A DNA stretch of 64,000 nt from Leifsonia shinshuensis (lineage in GTDB: Bacteria > Actinomycetota > Actinomycetes > Actinomycetales > Microbacteriaceae). The notes under the pieces are model-generated. The model ran no database searches. It was given only the letters and a program-made list of their open reading frames with translations, and had not been told where the DNA came from. Position 1 is the stretch's first letter, and the number at the start of each line of letters is the position of its first letter. The position numbers and the translations under genes were made by a program. This document shows, piece by piece, positions 16,085 to 23,242 of the stretch. The stretch lies in NCBI RefSeq assembly GCF_031456835.1, contig NZ_JAVDVK010000001.1, positions 3,410,001 to 3,474,000 on the forward strand, given 5' to 3'.

Positions 16085-17812
16085 TCAGCGCGAGCGCGTC
16101 CGCAGGCGCGTCTCCTCCAGGTCGAGCAGGGACTGAGCCTCGGTGAGGACGCGCGACGGATACGATCCGCGCGCCCGCTCGAGCAGCAGCCGGGTGCGTT
16201 CCGCATCCACCACGGCGAGCCGGAGCGTGCGGTACACGTGATGCGGCCGGTCCTCGTGCGGCCCGTCGACCGCGAGAGTGCGCTCCCAGGCCGATTCGGC
16301 CCGGAGGTAGGAGGACTGGCGCACCCGCTCGACCACCTCGGGGTCGACCGTCGTGGTGGCCCCCGCCGCCGTCTCCGGGTCGTCCAGCACGGCGAGCCCG
16401 GCCTCGCTCAGGTCGTCGAGCAGCTGGGCCAGGAGGCGCCGGTCGGCCCCGGCATCCGCCCCCTGCAGGCCGAGCGTGCGGATGAGGAGCGGAAGCGTGC
16501 CGCCCTGCAGCACCAGGCTGACGAAGGCGACGGTGAAGGCGATGAGGATCAGCTGGGGACGGTACGGGATGCTCGTGGGCAGCGACTGTGCGGCCGCGAG
16601 CGTGACGACCCCGCGCATCCCCGCCCAGCCGAGTACGACGCCGCCCTTCCAGTCGATCGCCTCCTGGCGGTACTCCTCCAGGTCGCTGCGATGGCGTTCG
16701 TAGCGCTGCTCCGCCCGCTGCTTCCGCAGCGCCTGCCAGCGGTAGCGCACCGGGTGATCGCGGAAGTAGCTGATCATCAGCCACTCCCGCAGCACGGAGC
16801 GCTCGGCGCGCTCCGCCCGTCTTCGCAGGTACAGGATGAGCGGCACGATCAGCACGAACCGGATCACGATGAGCGAGAGCACGGCGATGAGGCCGAGGCC
16901 GATCGCATCCCAGACGCTGAGGACCTCCGGGTTCTCAACGTCTGCCACCAGCGTCCGCAGCTCGAGCCCGATCAGCAGGAACACGCCGTTCTCGAGCAGG
17001 AACTGGATGGTCCGCCAGTTGATCGCGTCGCTGATGCGCGCTTGAGCGCTGAACTGCCGGGGGGCGGCGTGGCCGGTGTACAGCCCGGTGATCACGACGG
17101 CCAGAACGCCGGAGCCGTGCAGCGCCTCCGTCGGCGCGAAGGCGGCGAACGGCACGACCACCGAGAGCGCGGTGTCGAGCACCGGGTCCGTGAGCTTGGA
17201 CCGCACCCACACCGAGACGAATCCGACGACCAGGCCGACGACGGCGGCGATCACCACGGCCGAGAGGAAGTCCACCACGCCGGCCCACGGGGTCGTCAGT
17301 GTGCCGAGCGCCGCCGCGAGGGCGGTGCGCAGCAGCACGAGGGCGGTGGCGTCGTTGACGAGACCCTCGCCTTCGAGCACGGTGAGCAGCCGCGGGGGCA
17401 GCCCGAGCTTGCGCCCGATCGAGGTGGCGGCGACGGCATCCGGCGGGCTGATGATCGCGCCGAGGGCGATCGCCGCCGCCAGGCTCAGGTCCGGCAGCAT
17501 CGTGAACAGCACGAACCCGGAGGCGAACGCCGTGATGACGACCAGCACGACGGAGAGCCCGGCGATCGGGGCGAGATTGCGGCGGAAGTCGGTGAGCGGG
17601 ACGCTGATCGCTGCGGCGTACAGGATGGGCGGGAGCAGACCGTCGAGGATGATCTCCGGCGGGACCTCGATTTCGGGAACGCCGGGCAGGAACGAGAGCA
17701 CCACGCCGACGATGACGAGGACGATCGGGGCCGCGACGCCGAGCCGCCGGGCGAAAGCGGCCATGCCGACGATGACCGCCACAGCGATCACCGCATAGAC
17801 GCCCAGCTCCAT
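16085..17812 (-). CDS. Na+/H+ antiporter, CPA1 (NhaP-like) family
   Basis: A 575-residue cation:proton antiporter. About twelve membrane helices fill residues 1-430, including the ion-site motif GEGLVNDATALVLL and the ISPPDAVAA segment of NhaP-type exchangers. A charged cytoplasmic loop (residues about 335-390) and a 130-residue soluble tail follow. It should exchange cytoplasmic Na+ (or K+) for protons. It is monocistronic. The ATG at 17812 is six bases after TACCCT with no ribosome site, indicating a leaderless message. Confidence 0.92.
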   Translation of the reverse strand: MELGVYAVIAVAVIVGMAAFARRLGVAAPIVLVIVGVVLSFLPGVPEIEVPPEIILDGLLPPILYAAAISVPLTDFRRNLAPIAGLSVVLVVITAFASGFVLFTMLPDLSLAAAIALGAIISPPDAVAATSIGRKLGLPPRLLTVLEGEGLVNDATALVLLRTALAAALGTLTTPWAGVVDFLSAVVIAAVVGLVVGFVSVWVRSKLTDPVLDTALSVVVPFAAFAPTEALHGSGVLAVVITGLYTGHAAPRQFSAQARISDAINWRTIQFLLENGVFLLIGLELRTLVADVENPEVLSVWDAIGLGLIAVLSLIVIRFVLIVPLILYLRRRAERAERSVLREWLMISYFRDHPVRYRWQALRKQRAEQRYERHRSDLEEYRQEAIDWKGGVVLGWAGMRGVVTLAAAQSLPTSIPYRPQLILIAFTVAFVSLVLQGGTLPLLIRTLGLQGADAGADRRLLAQLLDDLSEAGLAVLDDPETAAGATTTVDPEVVERVRQSSYLRAESAWERTLAVDGPHEDRPHHVYRTLRLAVVDAERTRLLLERARGSYPSRVLTEAQSLLDLEETRLRTRSR

Positions 17813-17880
17813 CTACTCAGGGTACGGGGAGGTCGCGGCCGCGGGTCGGTCGAATCCGCGCCGTAACGGCGTGGAAGTGG

Positions 17881-18462
17881 TCAGCGGTCGCTCGCCGGAC
17901 GGGTGCGCAGGCCGTCGACCGCCATCGCGATCACGCGGTCGCGCTGGGCGTCGTCCTCGAACGCCACGCCGGCGATTCCCGAGACCATGCGGATCACGTC
18001 GCCGATGGTCGCGTCGGGACGCAGCTCGCCGGCCGACTGGGCGCGCTTAACGAGCGGTTCGCCCGCGTCGTAGAGCGAGGTGCGGCAGCTCAGCAGGACG
18101 GGGGAGTCCTTGTTGAGCCCCGCGATCAGGGCGTGCTTGGTGCCGACGTACGCGACGAAGCGGCGCAGCCATGCCTCGACCGCCTCCCAGGGCTCGAGGC
18201 CCGAGGCGTCGTCCGCGGCCTGGACGACCGCGGCCACCTCGTCGATGTAGACGGCCTCGACCAGCGCGTCGCGCGTGGGGAAGTTGCGGTAGAGGGTGCC
18301 GATGCCGACCCCGGCACGGCGGGCGATGTCCTCGAGGGGAGCCCCCGCGCCCTGCTCGGCGAACGCCTCCCGCGCCGCCGCGAGGAGCGCGTCGAAGTTG
18401 CGGCGCGCGTCGGCCCGCTGAGGGCGCGCGACGCCGAGTTCGGGGGTCTGGGTGCCGGTCAC
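17881..18462 (-). CDS. TetR-family regulator of the adjacent efflux gene
   Basis: A 193-residue TetR repressor. The N-terminal DNA-binding domain shows RRNFDALLAAAREAFAEQG, then LEDIARRAGVGIGTLYRNFPTRDAL (about residues 43-67). The C-terminal ligand domain has the TetR_C SbtR-like pattern. It is divergent from a DHA2-type MFS gene with a 167-base intergenic region that holds two identical palindromic half-site pairs, so it probably represses both genes. The GTG at 18462 is preceded by GAGAGG. Confidence 0.9.
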   Translation of the reverse strand: MTGTQTPELGVARPQRADARRNFDALLAAAREAFAEQGAGAPLEDIARRAGVGIGTLYRNFPTRDALVEAVYIDEVAAVVQAADDASGLEPWEAVEAWLRRFVAYVGTKHALIAGLNKDSPVLLSCRTSLYDAGEPLVKRAQSAGELRPDATIGDVIRMVSGIAGVAFEDDAQRDRVIAMAVDGLRTRPASDR

Positions 18463-18516
18463 GGGGTCGATCCTCTCAGGTGTCGGCGATGAAGGTCGTC
18501 GAAGGGGCTTGCGAAA

Positions 18517-18565
18517 CGGAGGCACCCTCCGGTAATGTCTATCAGGTAACCGGAGGAACCCTCCG
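18517..18565. promoter_or_regulatory. Twin TetR operators in the divergent promoter region
   Basis: CGGAGG-N3-CCTCCG occurs twice, at 18517-18531 and 18551-18565, with 34 bases between identical positions (about three helical turns). A third degenerate copy begins at 18568. The sequence between (GGTAATGTCTATCAGGTAAC) is AT-richer and should hold the promoters. Binding by the adjacent TetR protein is inferred from position and symmetry. Confidence 0.75.
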
Positions 18566-18629
18566 AACGGAGCCTCCCTCCAATTGTAGCCCTTTTCGGG
18601 CATCTCCTCGAGAAACGGAAAACCCCGAC

Positions 18630-20231
18630 ATGTCTCGATCCCACCCCGGCCTGACCTTCGCCATCCTGGCGTTGAGCGTCGGCTCGTTCGCCACACTCCA
18701 GTCCCTCGTCGTCCCCGTCCTGCCCGTCATCCAGTCCGACCTGCACACCACCACCGCGGGCGTGACCTGGACCATGACCGCCTGGCTCATCGCCGCCGCC
18801 GTCGCCACGCCGCTCCTCGGGCGGGTGGGCGACCTCGTCGGCAAGCGCCGCATCCTCGTCCTCGCTTTGCTCGCCGTCGGCGTCGGAAGCGTGGTCGCGG
18901 GCGTGGCGCCGACCATCGGCGGCGTCATCGCCGGCCGCGTCATCCAGGGCCTCGGCGGGGCGATGTTCCCGCTCGCGTTCGGCATCATCCGCGACGAGTT
19001 CCCCGCTCGTCGCCTCCCCTCCGCGATCGGCGCCATCGCCTCCATCATCGCCATCGGCAGCGGCCTGGGCACCGTCCTCGCGGGACCGCTCGCGGCCGCG
19101 CTCAGCTGGCGCGGGCTGTTCCTGCTCCCGGTCGCCCTCACCGGCTCCGCCGCGGTGCTCGCACTGATCTTCATCCCGGAGTCGCCGACCCGCGCGACCG
19201 GACGCGTCAACCCGTGGGCGGCCGTCCTGCTGTCCGGCTGGCTGATCGCGCTGCTGCTGCCGCTCAGCACGGGCGCGCAGTGGGGATGGTCGTCGCCGGC
19301 CGTCATCGGCCTCTTCATCGCCGCAGCGCTGCTGCTCGCCGCCTGGGTGATCGTCGAGCTCCGCTCCCGCAGCCCGCTGGTCGACATGCGTCTCATGCGG
19401 GAGCCGGGCGTCTGGTCGATGAACGCCGCCGCCGTCTTCATCGGAGCGTCGATGTTCGCCGTGTTCGCCTTCTTCCCCCGCTTCGTGCAGACGCCCGCCT
19501 CGACCGGGTACGGGCTCGGTGCGTCGGTCGCGGAGTCCGGGATGCTGATGCTCCCCATGCTCGTGACGATGGCCGTGACCGGCTTCCTCAGCGGACCGCT
19601 GGCGCGCTGGGTCGGCTTCCGCGCGCAGATCGTGCTGTCGGCGGCGATCATGGGCGCTGCGAGCCTGTCGCTGGCCTTCCTCCACGGGTCGCTCGTCTCG
19701 GTCGCTGCGGCGTCCGGTGTCTTCGGCATCGGCCTCGGGCTCATCTACGCGGCCATCACCAGCGTCGTGGTGCAGAGCGTGCCGCCGACCCAGACCGGCA
19801 TCGCCAGCGGCATGAACGCGAACCTGCGCACGGTGGGCTCCGCCGTCGGGGCGGCCGTCATGACGGCGCTGGTGACCGGTGCGATCGCGCCGGACGGCCT
19901 GCCCGCCGAGAGCGGCTACACCGAGGGGTTCGCCACCGCCGGAGCGCTCGCGCTCGCCGCGGGCGTGGTGACCGTGGTCGCCGCGGGGATCATGCGGTCG
20001 GCCCGGGTGCGCTCGGCGAGGGTCGAGGCGTCTGCTGCTGCGGACGTCGTCGCGGCCGACGCGCCGGTCGGCGTCGTCGCCACTGCGGACGTCGAGGCCG
20101 CCGGCGAGCTCTCCCTGCTGCCGGAGGCGGCGATCCGCGAGGCCGCAGAGATGGCGCGCCTCGCCGCCAAGGTGGAGCGCGACGGCGACACCCGCCGTCT
20201 CCGCCCCGCGGAGACCCTCGAGGTCGCCTGA
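18630..20231 (+). CDS. DHA2-type MFS drug-efflux transporter
   Basis: A 533-residue major facilitator with about 14 membrane helices. Motif A is seen in LLGRVGDLVGKRRILV, motif C in GPLAAALSWRGLF, and the family's LVDMRLMREP loop is present. A roughly 70-residue Ala-rich cytoplasmic tail ends the protein (EASAAADVVAADAP onwards), longer than usual. It probably exports hydrophobic or cationic toxic compounds by proton antiport. It is divergent from the TetR gene and shares its operators, so substrate-inducible expression is likely. Confidence 0.9.
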   Translation: MSRSHPGLTFAILALSVGSFATLQSLVVPVLPVIQSDLHTTTAGVTWTMTAWLIAAAVATPLLGRVGDLVGKRRILVLALLAVGVGSVVAGVAPTIGGVIAGRVIQGLGGAMFPLAFGIIRDEFPARRLPSAIGAIASIIAIGSGLGTVLAGPLAAALSWRGLFLLPVALTGSAAVLALIFIPESPTRATGRVNPWAAVLLSGWLIALLLPLSTGAQWGWSSPAVIGLFIAAALLLAAWVIVELRSRSPLVDMRLMREPGVWSMNAAAVFIGASMFAVFAFFPRFVQTPASTGYGLGASVAESGMLMLPMLVTMAVTGFLSGPLARWVGFRAQIVLSAAIMGAASLSLAFLHGSLVSVAAASGVFGIGLGLIYAAITSVVVQSVPPTQTGIASGMNANLRTVGSAVGAAVMTALVTGAIAPDGLPAESGYTEGFATAGALALAAGVVTVVAAGIMRSARVRSARVEASAAADVVAADAPVGVVATADVEAAGELSLLPEAAIREAAEMARLAAKVERDGDTRRLRPAETLEVA

Positions 20232-20247
20232 GGACGGCGGTCGCGCG

Positions 20248-20790
20248 TCACCCGTGGACGGCTGCCGCCTCGCTGCGCCAGCGGGCGAGGAGCATCCACG
20301 GGTCGGGCGCGCCGGCCGCCACGAGACCGACGTGGTCGAGCAGGGCCGCGTCGGTCTCGAACCACTCCGTGCCCGGGATGCGGAGGTGCGCGAACTGTTC
20401 GTGCCGCCGGTGCTCCAGCAGGCGGTCGCCCCGCTCGAAGGCGAGCACTTCGTCGTGGGGGAGGGCCGAGATTCGCTGCGCCGGGTTGGCCGTCGTCCCG
20501 ATCTTGATGCGGTCGCGGAAGCGCAGGTAGTAGACGACGTCCACCCGTGCCGTCCTCGCATCGTCGGGTGGCGGCTCGCCCACCCGCCACTCGCAGACCG
20601 CGCAGAGCCAGCCCGACGGATAGCGGACGCCCAGCCGCGAACCGCAGAACGCGCACGGCGACGGCAGCAGATCCGTCACGCCGAACTCCGCATCCACCTC
20701 GTCGTGCGCCTCCAGCAGATGCGTCAGGCAGAGCCGGAGGGACGAGCCCGGATGCGCGGGCCGCTCGCACAGCGCGCAGACGGTGTCCAT
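20248..20790 (-). CDS. Zinc-ribbon protein with GIY-YIG (Mug113/T5orf172-type) nuclease domain
   Basis: A 180-residue protein. The first 70 residues hold cysteine pairs CALC (5/8), Cys21, CAFC (46/49) and CAVC (63/66), consistent with two zinc ribbons. Residues about 84-150 match the GIY-YIG fold as found in Mug113/T5orf172 domains: VVYYLRFRDRIKIGTTANPAQRISALP, then the Glu/His segment RRHEQFAHLRIPGTEWFE. The expected role is DNA nicking or binding, but none is demonstrated for this group. The ATG is six bases after TAGCCT, so it is probably leaderless and monocistronic. Confidence 0.78.
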   Translation of the reverse strand: MDTVCALCERPAHPGSSLRLCLTHLLEAHDEVDAEFGVTDLLPSPCAFCGSRLGVRYPSGWLCAVCEWRVGEPPPDDARTARVDVVYYLRFRDRIKIGTTANPAQRISALPHDEVLAFERGDRLLEHRRHEQFAHLRIPGTEWFETDAALLDHVGLVAAGAPDPWMLLARWRSEAAAVHG

Positions 20791-20821
20791 GGGGCGAGGC
20801 TAGCCGCAGCCTCCGACAGGG

Positions 20822-21829
20822 TCAGCGTGGCGGCCGGCAGCGGATCAGGTGGAGGTCGCCGCTGAGCCCGATCGGCCCGTCCCCGTGGGCGGTGAGCACG
20901 GTAGAACCCCTCCGGACGGGGACCGGTGCGCCGCTCGCGCGGTCGTCCGCCGGCTGCAGCGTCCCCTCGCCGTCGAGGACCACGACGACCGAGAAGGACG
21001 GCTCCAGCTCCCGCGACCCCGTCACCCGGATCCGCTCGGCCGAGAAGAAGGGGTCGGCGTCGGCCGGGAACAGCGTCTCGGCGCCGCGGTCCTGGCGCAG
21101 CGCCGAGATGCGCTCCTCCGGGGTGGCCTCGCGGACCAGCCCGTCGATCGCCGTGTCGAGGTCGAGGCCGAGCAGCGCCTCCCTCTCGGAGAGCATCCGC
21201 CGCTCCAGCAGTACCGACAGGTCCGTCGGCTGCTGCAGCTCGACGAGCGTCACGCCGGGGCCGATGGCGTGCGCGAGGCCGGCCGGGACGAGCAGCGTGT
21301 CGCCCGCCGCGAGCGGGACGGTGTTCATCGCGTCGAGCATGGCGTCCGCATCCTGGCCGCTCCACCAGTCCCGCACCTCGTCCGGCGTCACGGCGCGGCG
21401 GAAGCCCAGCGCCGCGTAGGCGTCCGGTGCCGCCTCGATCACGGCCCAGGCCTCCGTCTTGCCTAGGGGGCTCCCCAGGTGGCGCGCCGCGAACGCATCG
21501 TCCGGGTGGTAGTGCACGAACAGCCGCTCGGCGGTGTCGAGCAGCTTGACCAGCAGCATGGTGCGCGCGCCGAAGCGGGCGACGTGGTCCTCGCCGAGGA
21601 AGCGGACCGGATCGTCGGCGACCGCATCCCGCAGCGTCCTGCCGTCGGGAAGCACGGTGAGCCCGATCCCGCCGCCGGCGAACACCTCGGTGGTCGACGC
21701 GACGAAATCCTCCGGGGTGAAGGGACTGGGCTGCGGCGTCCCGCGGAACCGGGCGATCCCCGCGCCCCCGCGATACGGCCGGTCGAGGGGCTGGTTGGGT
21801 CCGAGCAGCAGCGGCGTCGCAGTGGTCAC
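20822..21829 (-). CDS. manA: Mannose-6-phosphate isomerase, class I
   Basis: A 335-residue cupin-type phosphomannose isomerase. The zinc ligands are expected in VHYHPDD and KTEAW (the family's HxD...KxE pattern), with HAIGPGVTLVELQQPTD giving the distal His/Glu and the signature region. It interconverts fructose-6-phosphate and mannose-6-phosphate. It is a little shorter than E. coli ManA (391) and has a simplified helical insert. The GTG at 21829 follows TACATT by six bases (leaderless layout); another GTG two codons upstream is less likely. Confidence 0.82.
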   Translation of the reverse strand: MTTATPLLLGPNQPLDRPYRGGAGIARFRGTPQPSPFTPEDFVASTTEVFAGGGIGLTVLPDGRTLRDAVADDPVRFLGEDHVARFGARTMLLVKLLDTAERLFVHYHPDDAFAARHLGSPLGKTEAWAVIEAAPDAYAALGFRRAVTPDEVRDWWSGQDADAMLDAMNTVPLAAGDTLLVPAGLAHAIGPGVTLVELQQPTDLSVLLERRMLSEREALLGLDLDTAIDGLVREATPEERISALRQDRGAETLFPADADPFFSAERIRVTGSRELEPSFSVVVVLDGEGTLQPADDRASGAPVPVRRGSTVLTAHGDGPIGLSGDLHLIRCRPPR

Positions 21830-21835
21830 CGACAC

Positions 21836-22096
21836 AATGTAGTACCGGGCGTGTGCGGCACGGCGACACGCCGGATCATCGCGACACGCCGGGACCGCGC
21901 CTGCCCAGCGGCGGTGTGGTGCGGGCGCCCATGCGGCACGCCGGACGGGTCCGGCGGACGCGATTTCCCGCCTGATCTGGCCAGTTCGCGCGCATCGGCC
22001 GGCGGCTCCCGAGTGCACGGGAGCGGCCCCGATGTCGGTGGTTGCCCCTAATCTGGGGGCAGCGAGAAAAAAACCCCAAAACACAACATGTAGTGG
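21836..22096. other. Gene-free stretch upstream of the 27-residue peptide gene
   Basis: No convincing coding sequence on either strand. It contains three near-identical 12-mers of the form GCGRCACGCCGG at 21863, 21881 and 21933 (the first two spaced 18 bases), a short GCCCC/GGGGC hairpin near 22043-22060, and an A-rich run near 22066-22090 that may act as an upstream promoter element. Confidence 0.5.
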
Positions 22097-22127
22097 AATG
22101 ACAATCGTGTCATTCGGGTTATATAGT
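22097..22127 (+). promoter_or_regulatory. Strong promoter overlapped by a palindromic operator
   Basis: ATGACA (22098-22103), an 18-base spacer and TATAGT (22122-22127) form a near-consensus housekeeping promoter, preceded by an A-rich tract. The -35 box is embedded in an inverted repeat AATGACA-ATCG-TGTCATT (22097-22114), as for a repressor site. It lies about 50 bases upstream of the 27-residue peptide ORF. I cannot name the regulator. Confidence 0.7.
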
Positions 22128-22178
22128 GGGTGAACACCGCGGGAACGCGGGAAACCACGACTTCTAGGGGAGGCCATC

Positions 22179-22262
22179 ATGGACTACGAAAACGACAGCG
22201 TTGGCGGCTACTCGGTTCCCGTCGACCCCATGGACCTGCTGCAGTGCGACAGCTGCCAGTAA
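22179..22262 (+). CDS. 27-residue peptide ending in a CxxC motif
   Basis: A very short ORF (ATG, 27 codons, TAA) encoding an acidic peptide that starts MDYENDSVGGYSV and ends DLLQCDSCQ. GGGGAGG lies 7 bases before the ATG, an excellent ribosome site; a near-consensus promoter with an operator lies upstream and a strong terminator begins 21 bases after the stop. These signals indicate a real, highly expressed unit. I recognise no family. Possibilities: a RiPP precursor (no modification enzymes are nearby), a metal- or redox-sensitive small protein, or a cysteine-sensing leader peptide, though the next gene (hadA) is not cysteine-related and has its own promoter. Confidence 0.65.
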   Translation: MDYENDSVGGYSVPVDPMDLLQCDSCQ

Positions 22263-22283
22263 GGCGCTAGCACCGAGCTTCGG

Positions 22284-22314
22284 AGACCCCGGAGGCCACT
22301 GGCCTCCGGGGTCT
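22284..22314 (+). terminator. Terminator of the 27-residue peptide gene
   Basis: A perfect 14-bp stem (AGACCCCGGAGGCC and complement) with an ACT loop, followed by TCT. It separates the peptide gene from hadA. Confidence 0.85.
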
Positions 22315-22358
22315 TCTGCGTTCGGGAGGCGGGCAGGCGCCGTCGTTAGAATCGTCGG

Positions 22359-22805
22359 GTGCCAGTGAATCCAGAGCTGCAGGGGCGGGAGTTCCCGCCG
22401 ACCCGGCCGTACCTCGTGGGGCGGGAGAAGGTGCGCGAGTTCGCCCGCGCCGTCTTCGCTACCGACCCCATCAGCTTCGACGTGGATGCGGCGCGTGCCG
22501 CCGGCCACCGCGACCTGGTGGCGCCGCCCACGTTCCCGGTCGTCGTGCAGGAGTCGACCCTCGCCCAGCTGCTCGCGGAACCGGACGCCGGGATCGACTT
22601 CACCCGCGTCGTCCACGGCGATCAGCGCTTCAGCTTCAGCCGGCCCGTCTTCGCGGGCGACGAGCTCACGGCGACGCTCCGCGTGACCTCCGTGAAGACG
22701 CTCGGCGCGCACTCGATGGTCACCGCCGAGTCCACCATCGTCGACGCGGACGGCGCACACGTGGTGACCGCCACATCCACCCTGGTCGTGCGAGGAGACG
22801 AGTGA
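22359..22805 (+). CDS. hadA: MaoC-like dehydratase subunit (HadA-like)
   Basis: A 148-residue hot-dog-fold protein of the FAS1-dehydratase-region N-terminal type: NPELQGREFPPTRPYLVGREKV, VAPPTFPVV, and VVHGDQRFSFSRPVFAGD. Like mycobacterial HadA/HadC it has no complete catalytic Asp-His pair and should pair with the next gene product to make the active (3R)-hydroxyacyl-thioester dehydratase. hadB follows with a TGATG overlap. The GTG at 22359 is six bases after TAGAAT, a leaderless promoter. Hosts of this kind lack mycolic acids, so a fatty-acid synthesis role is presumed. Confidence 0.85.
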   Translation: MPVNPELQGREFPPTRPYLVGREKVREFARAVFATDPISFDVDAARAAGHRDLVAPPTFPVVVQESTLAQLLAEPDAGIDFTRVVHGDQRFSFSRPVFAGDELTATLRVTSVKTLGAHSMVTAESTIVDADGAHVVTATSTLVVRGDE

Positions 22806-23242
22806 TGACGACATCCGGCACGACCCCCGACTTCGACGCGCTGACCGTGGGCGACGTGGTCGCCGAGCGGACGTTCGCGGTGAGCCGCGACTCGCTGGTG
22901 CGCTACGCCGGCGCCTCCGGCGACTTCAACCCGATCCACTACCGCGACGACGTCGCGACGGCGGTCGGCCTCCCCGGTGTGATCGCCCACGGGATGCTGA
23001 CCATGGGACTCGCCGTGCAGCCGGTCGTCGACTGGGCCGGCGATCCGGCTCTGATCGCCGACTTCCAGGTGCGTTTCACCCGCCCGGTGGTGGTGGACCC
23101 GGACGACGGCGCCGAGGTGACGGTGACGGCGAAGGTGGGCCAGCTCGACACGGAGTCCCGGATCGCCCGCATCGACCTGACCACGACGTTCGCCGGCGAG
23201 ACGGTCCTCGGCAAGGCGCAGGTGCGCGTCCGATTCGCATGA
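22805..23242 (+). CDS. hadB: MaoC-like dehydratase, catalytic subunit (HadB-like)
   Basis: A 145-residue hot-dog-fold dehydratase with the hydratase-2 signature: Asp in GDFNPIHYRDD and His in GVIAHGMLTMGL. With HadA it should dehydrate 3-hydroxyacyl-ACP or -CoA. The ATG at 22805 overlaps the hadA stop (TGATG), and its own stop overlaps the murB ATG (ATGA), so the three genes form one tightly coupled operon. The hadA-hadB-murB order next to the secE-nusG region is a conserved actinobacterial neighbourhood. Confidence 0.88.
   Translation: MTTSGTTPDFDALTVGDVVAERTFAVSRDSLVRYAGASGDFNPIHYRDDVATAVGLPGVIAHGMLTMGLAVQPVVDWAGDPALIADFQVRFTRPVVVDPDDGAEVTVTAKVGQLDTESRIARIDLTTTFAGETVLGKAQVRVRFA

Noticed and set aside
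21876-22079. A 67-codon minus-strand frame in the gap near manA
   Set aside because: Arg/Pro-rich, no ribosome site, overlaps the direct repeats; looks like non-coding GC-rich DNA.
22041-22090. An intrinsic terminator at the GCCCC/GGGGC hairpin before the peptide promoter
   Set aside because: The hairpin is followed by A-rich, not T-rich, sequence on the plus strand, and the T-rich side on the minus strand comes before the stem.
22179-22358. Cysteine-responsive attenuation of hadA by the 27-residue peptide
   Set aside because: Two Cys codons and a terminator fit the idea, but hadA is not a cysteine gene and has its own TAGAAT promoter after the terminator.
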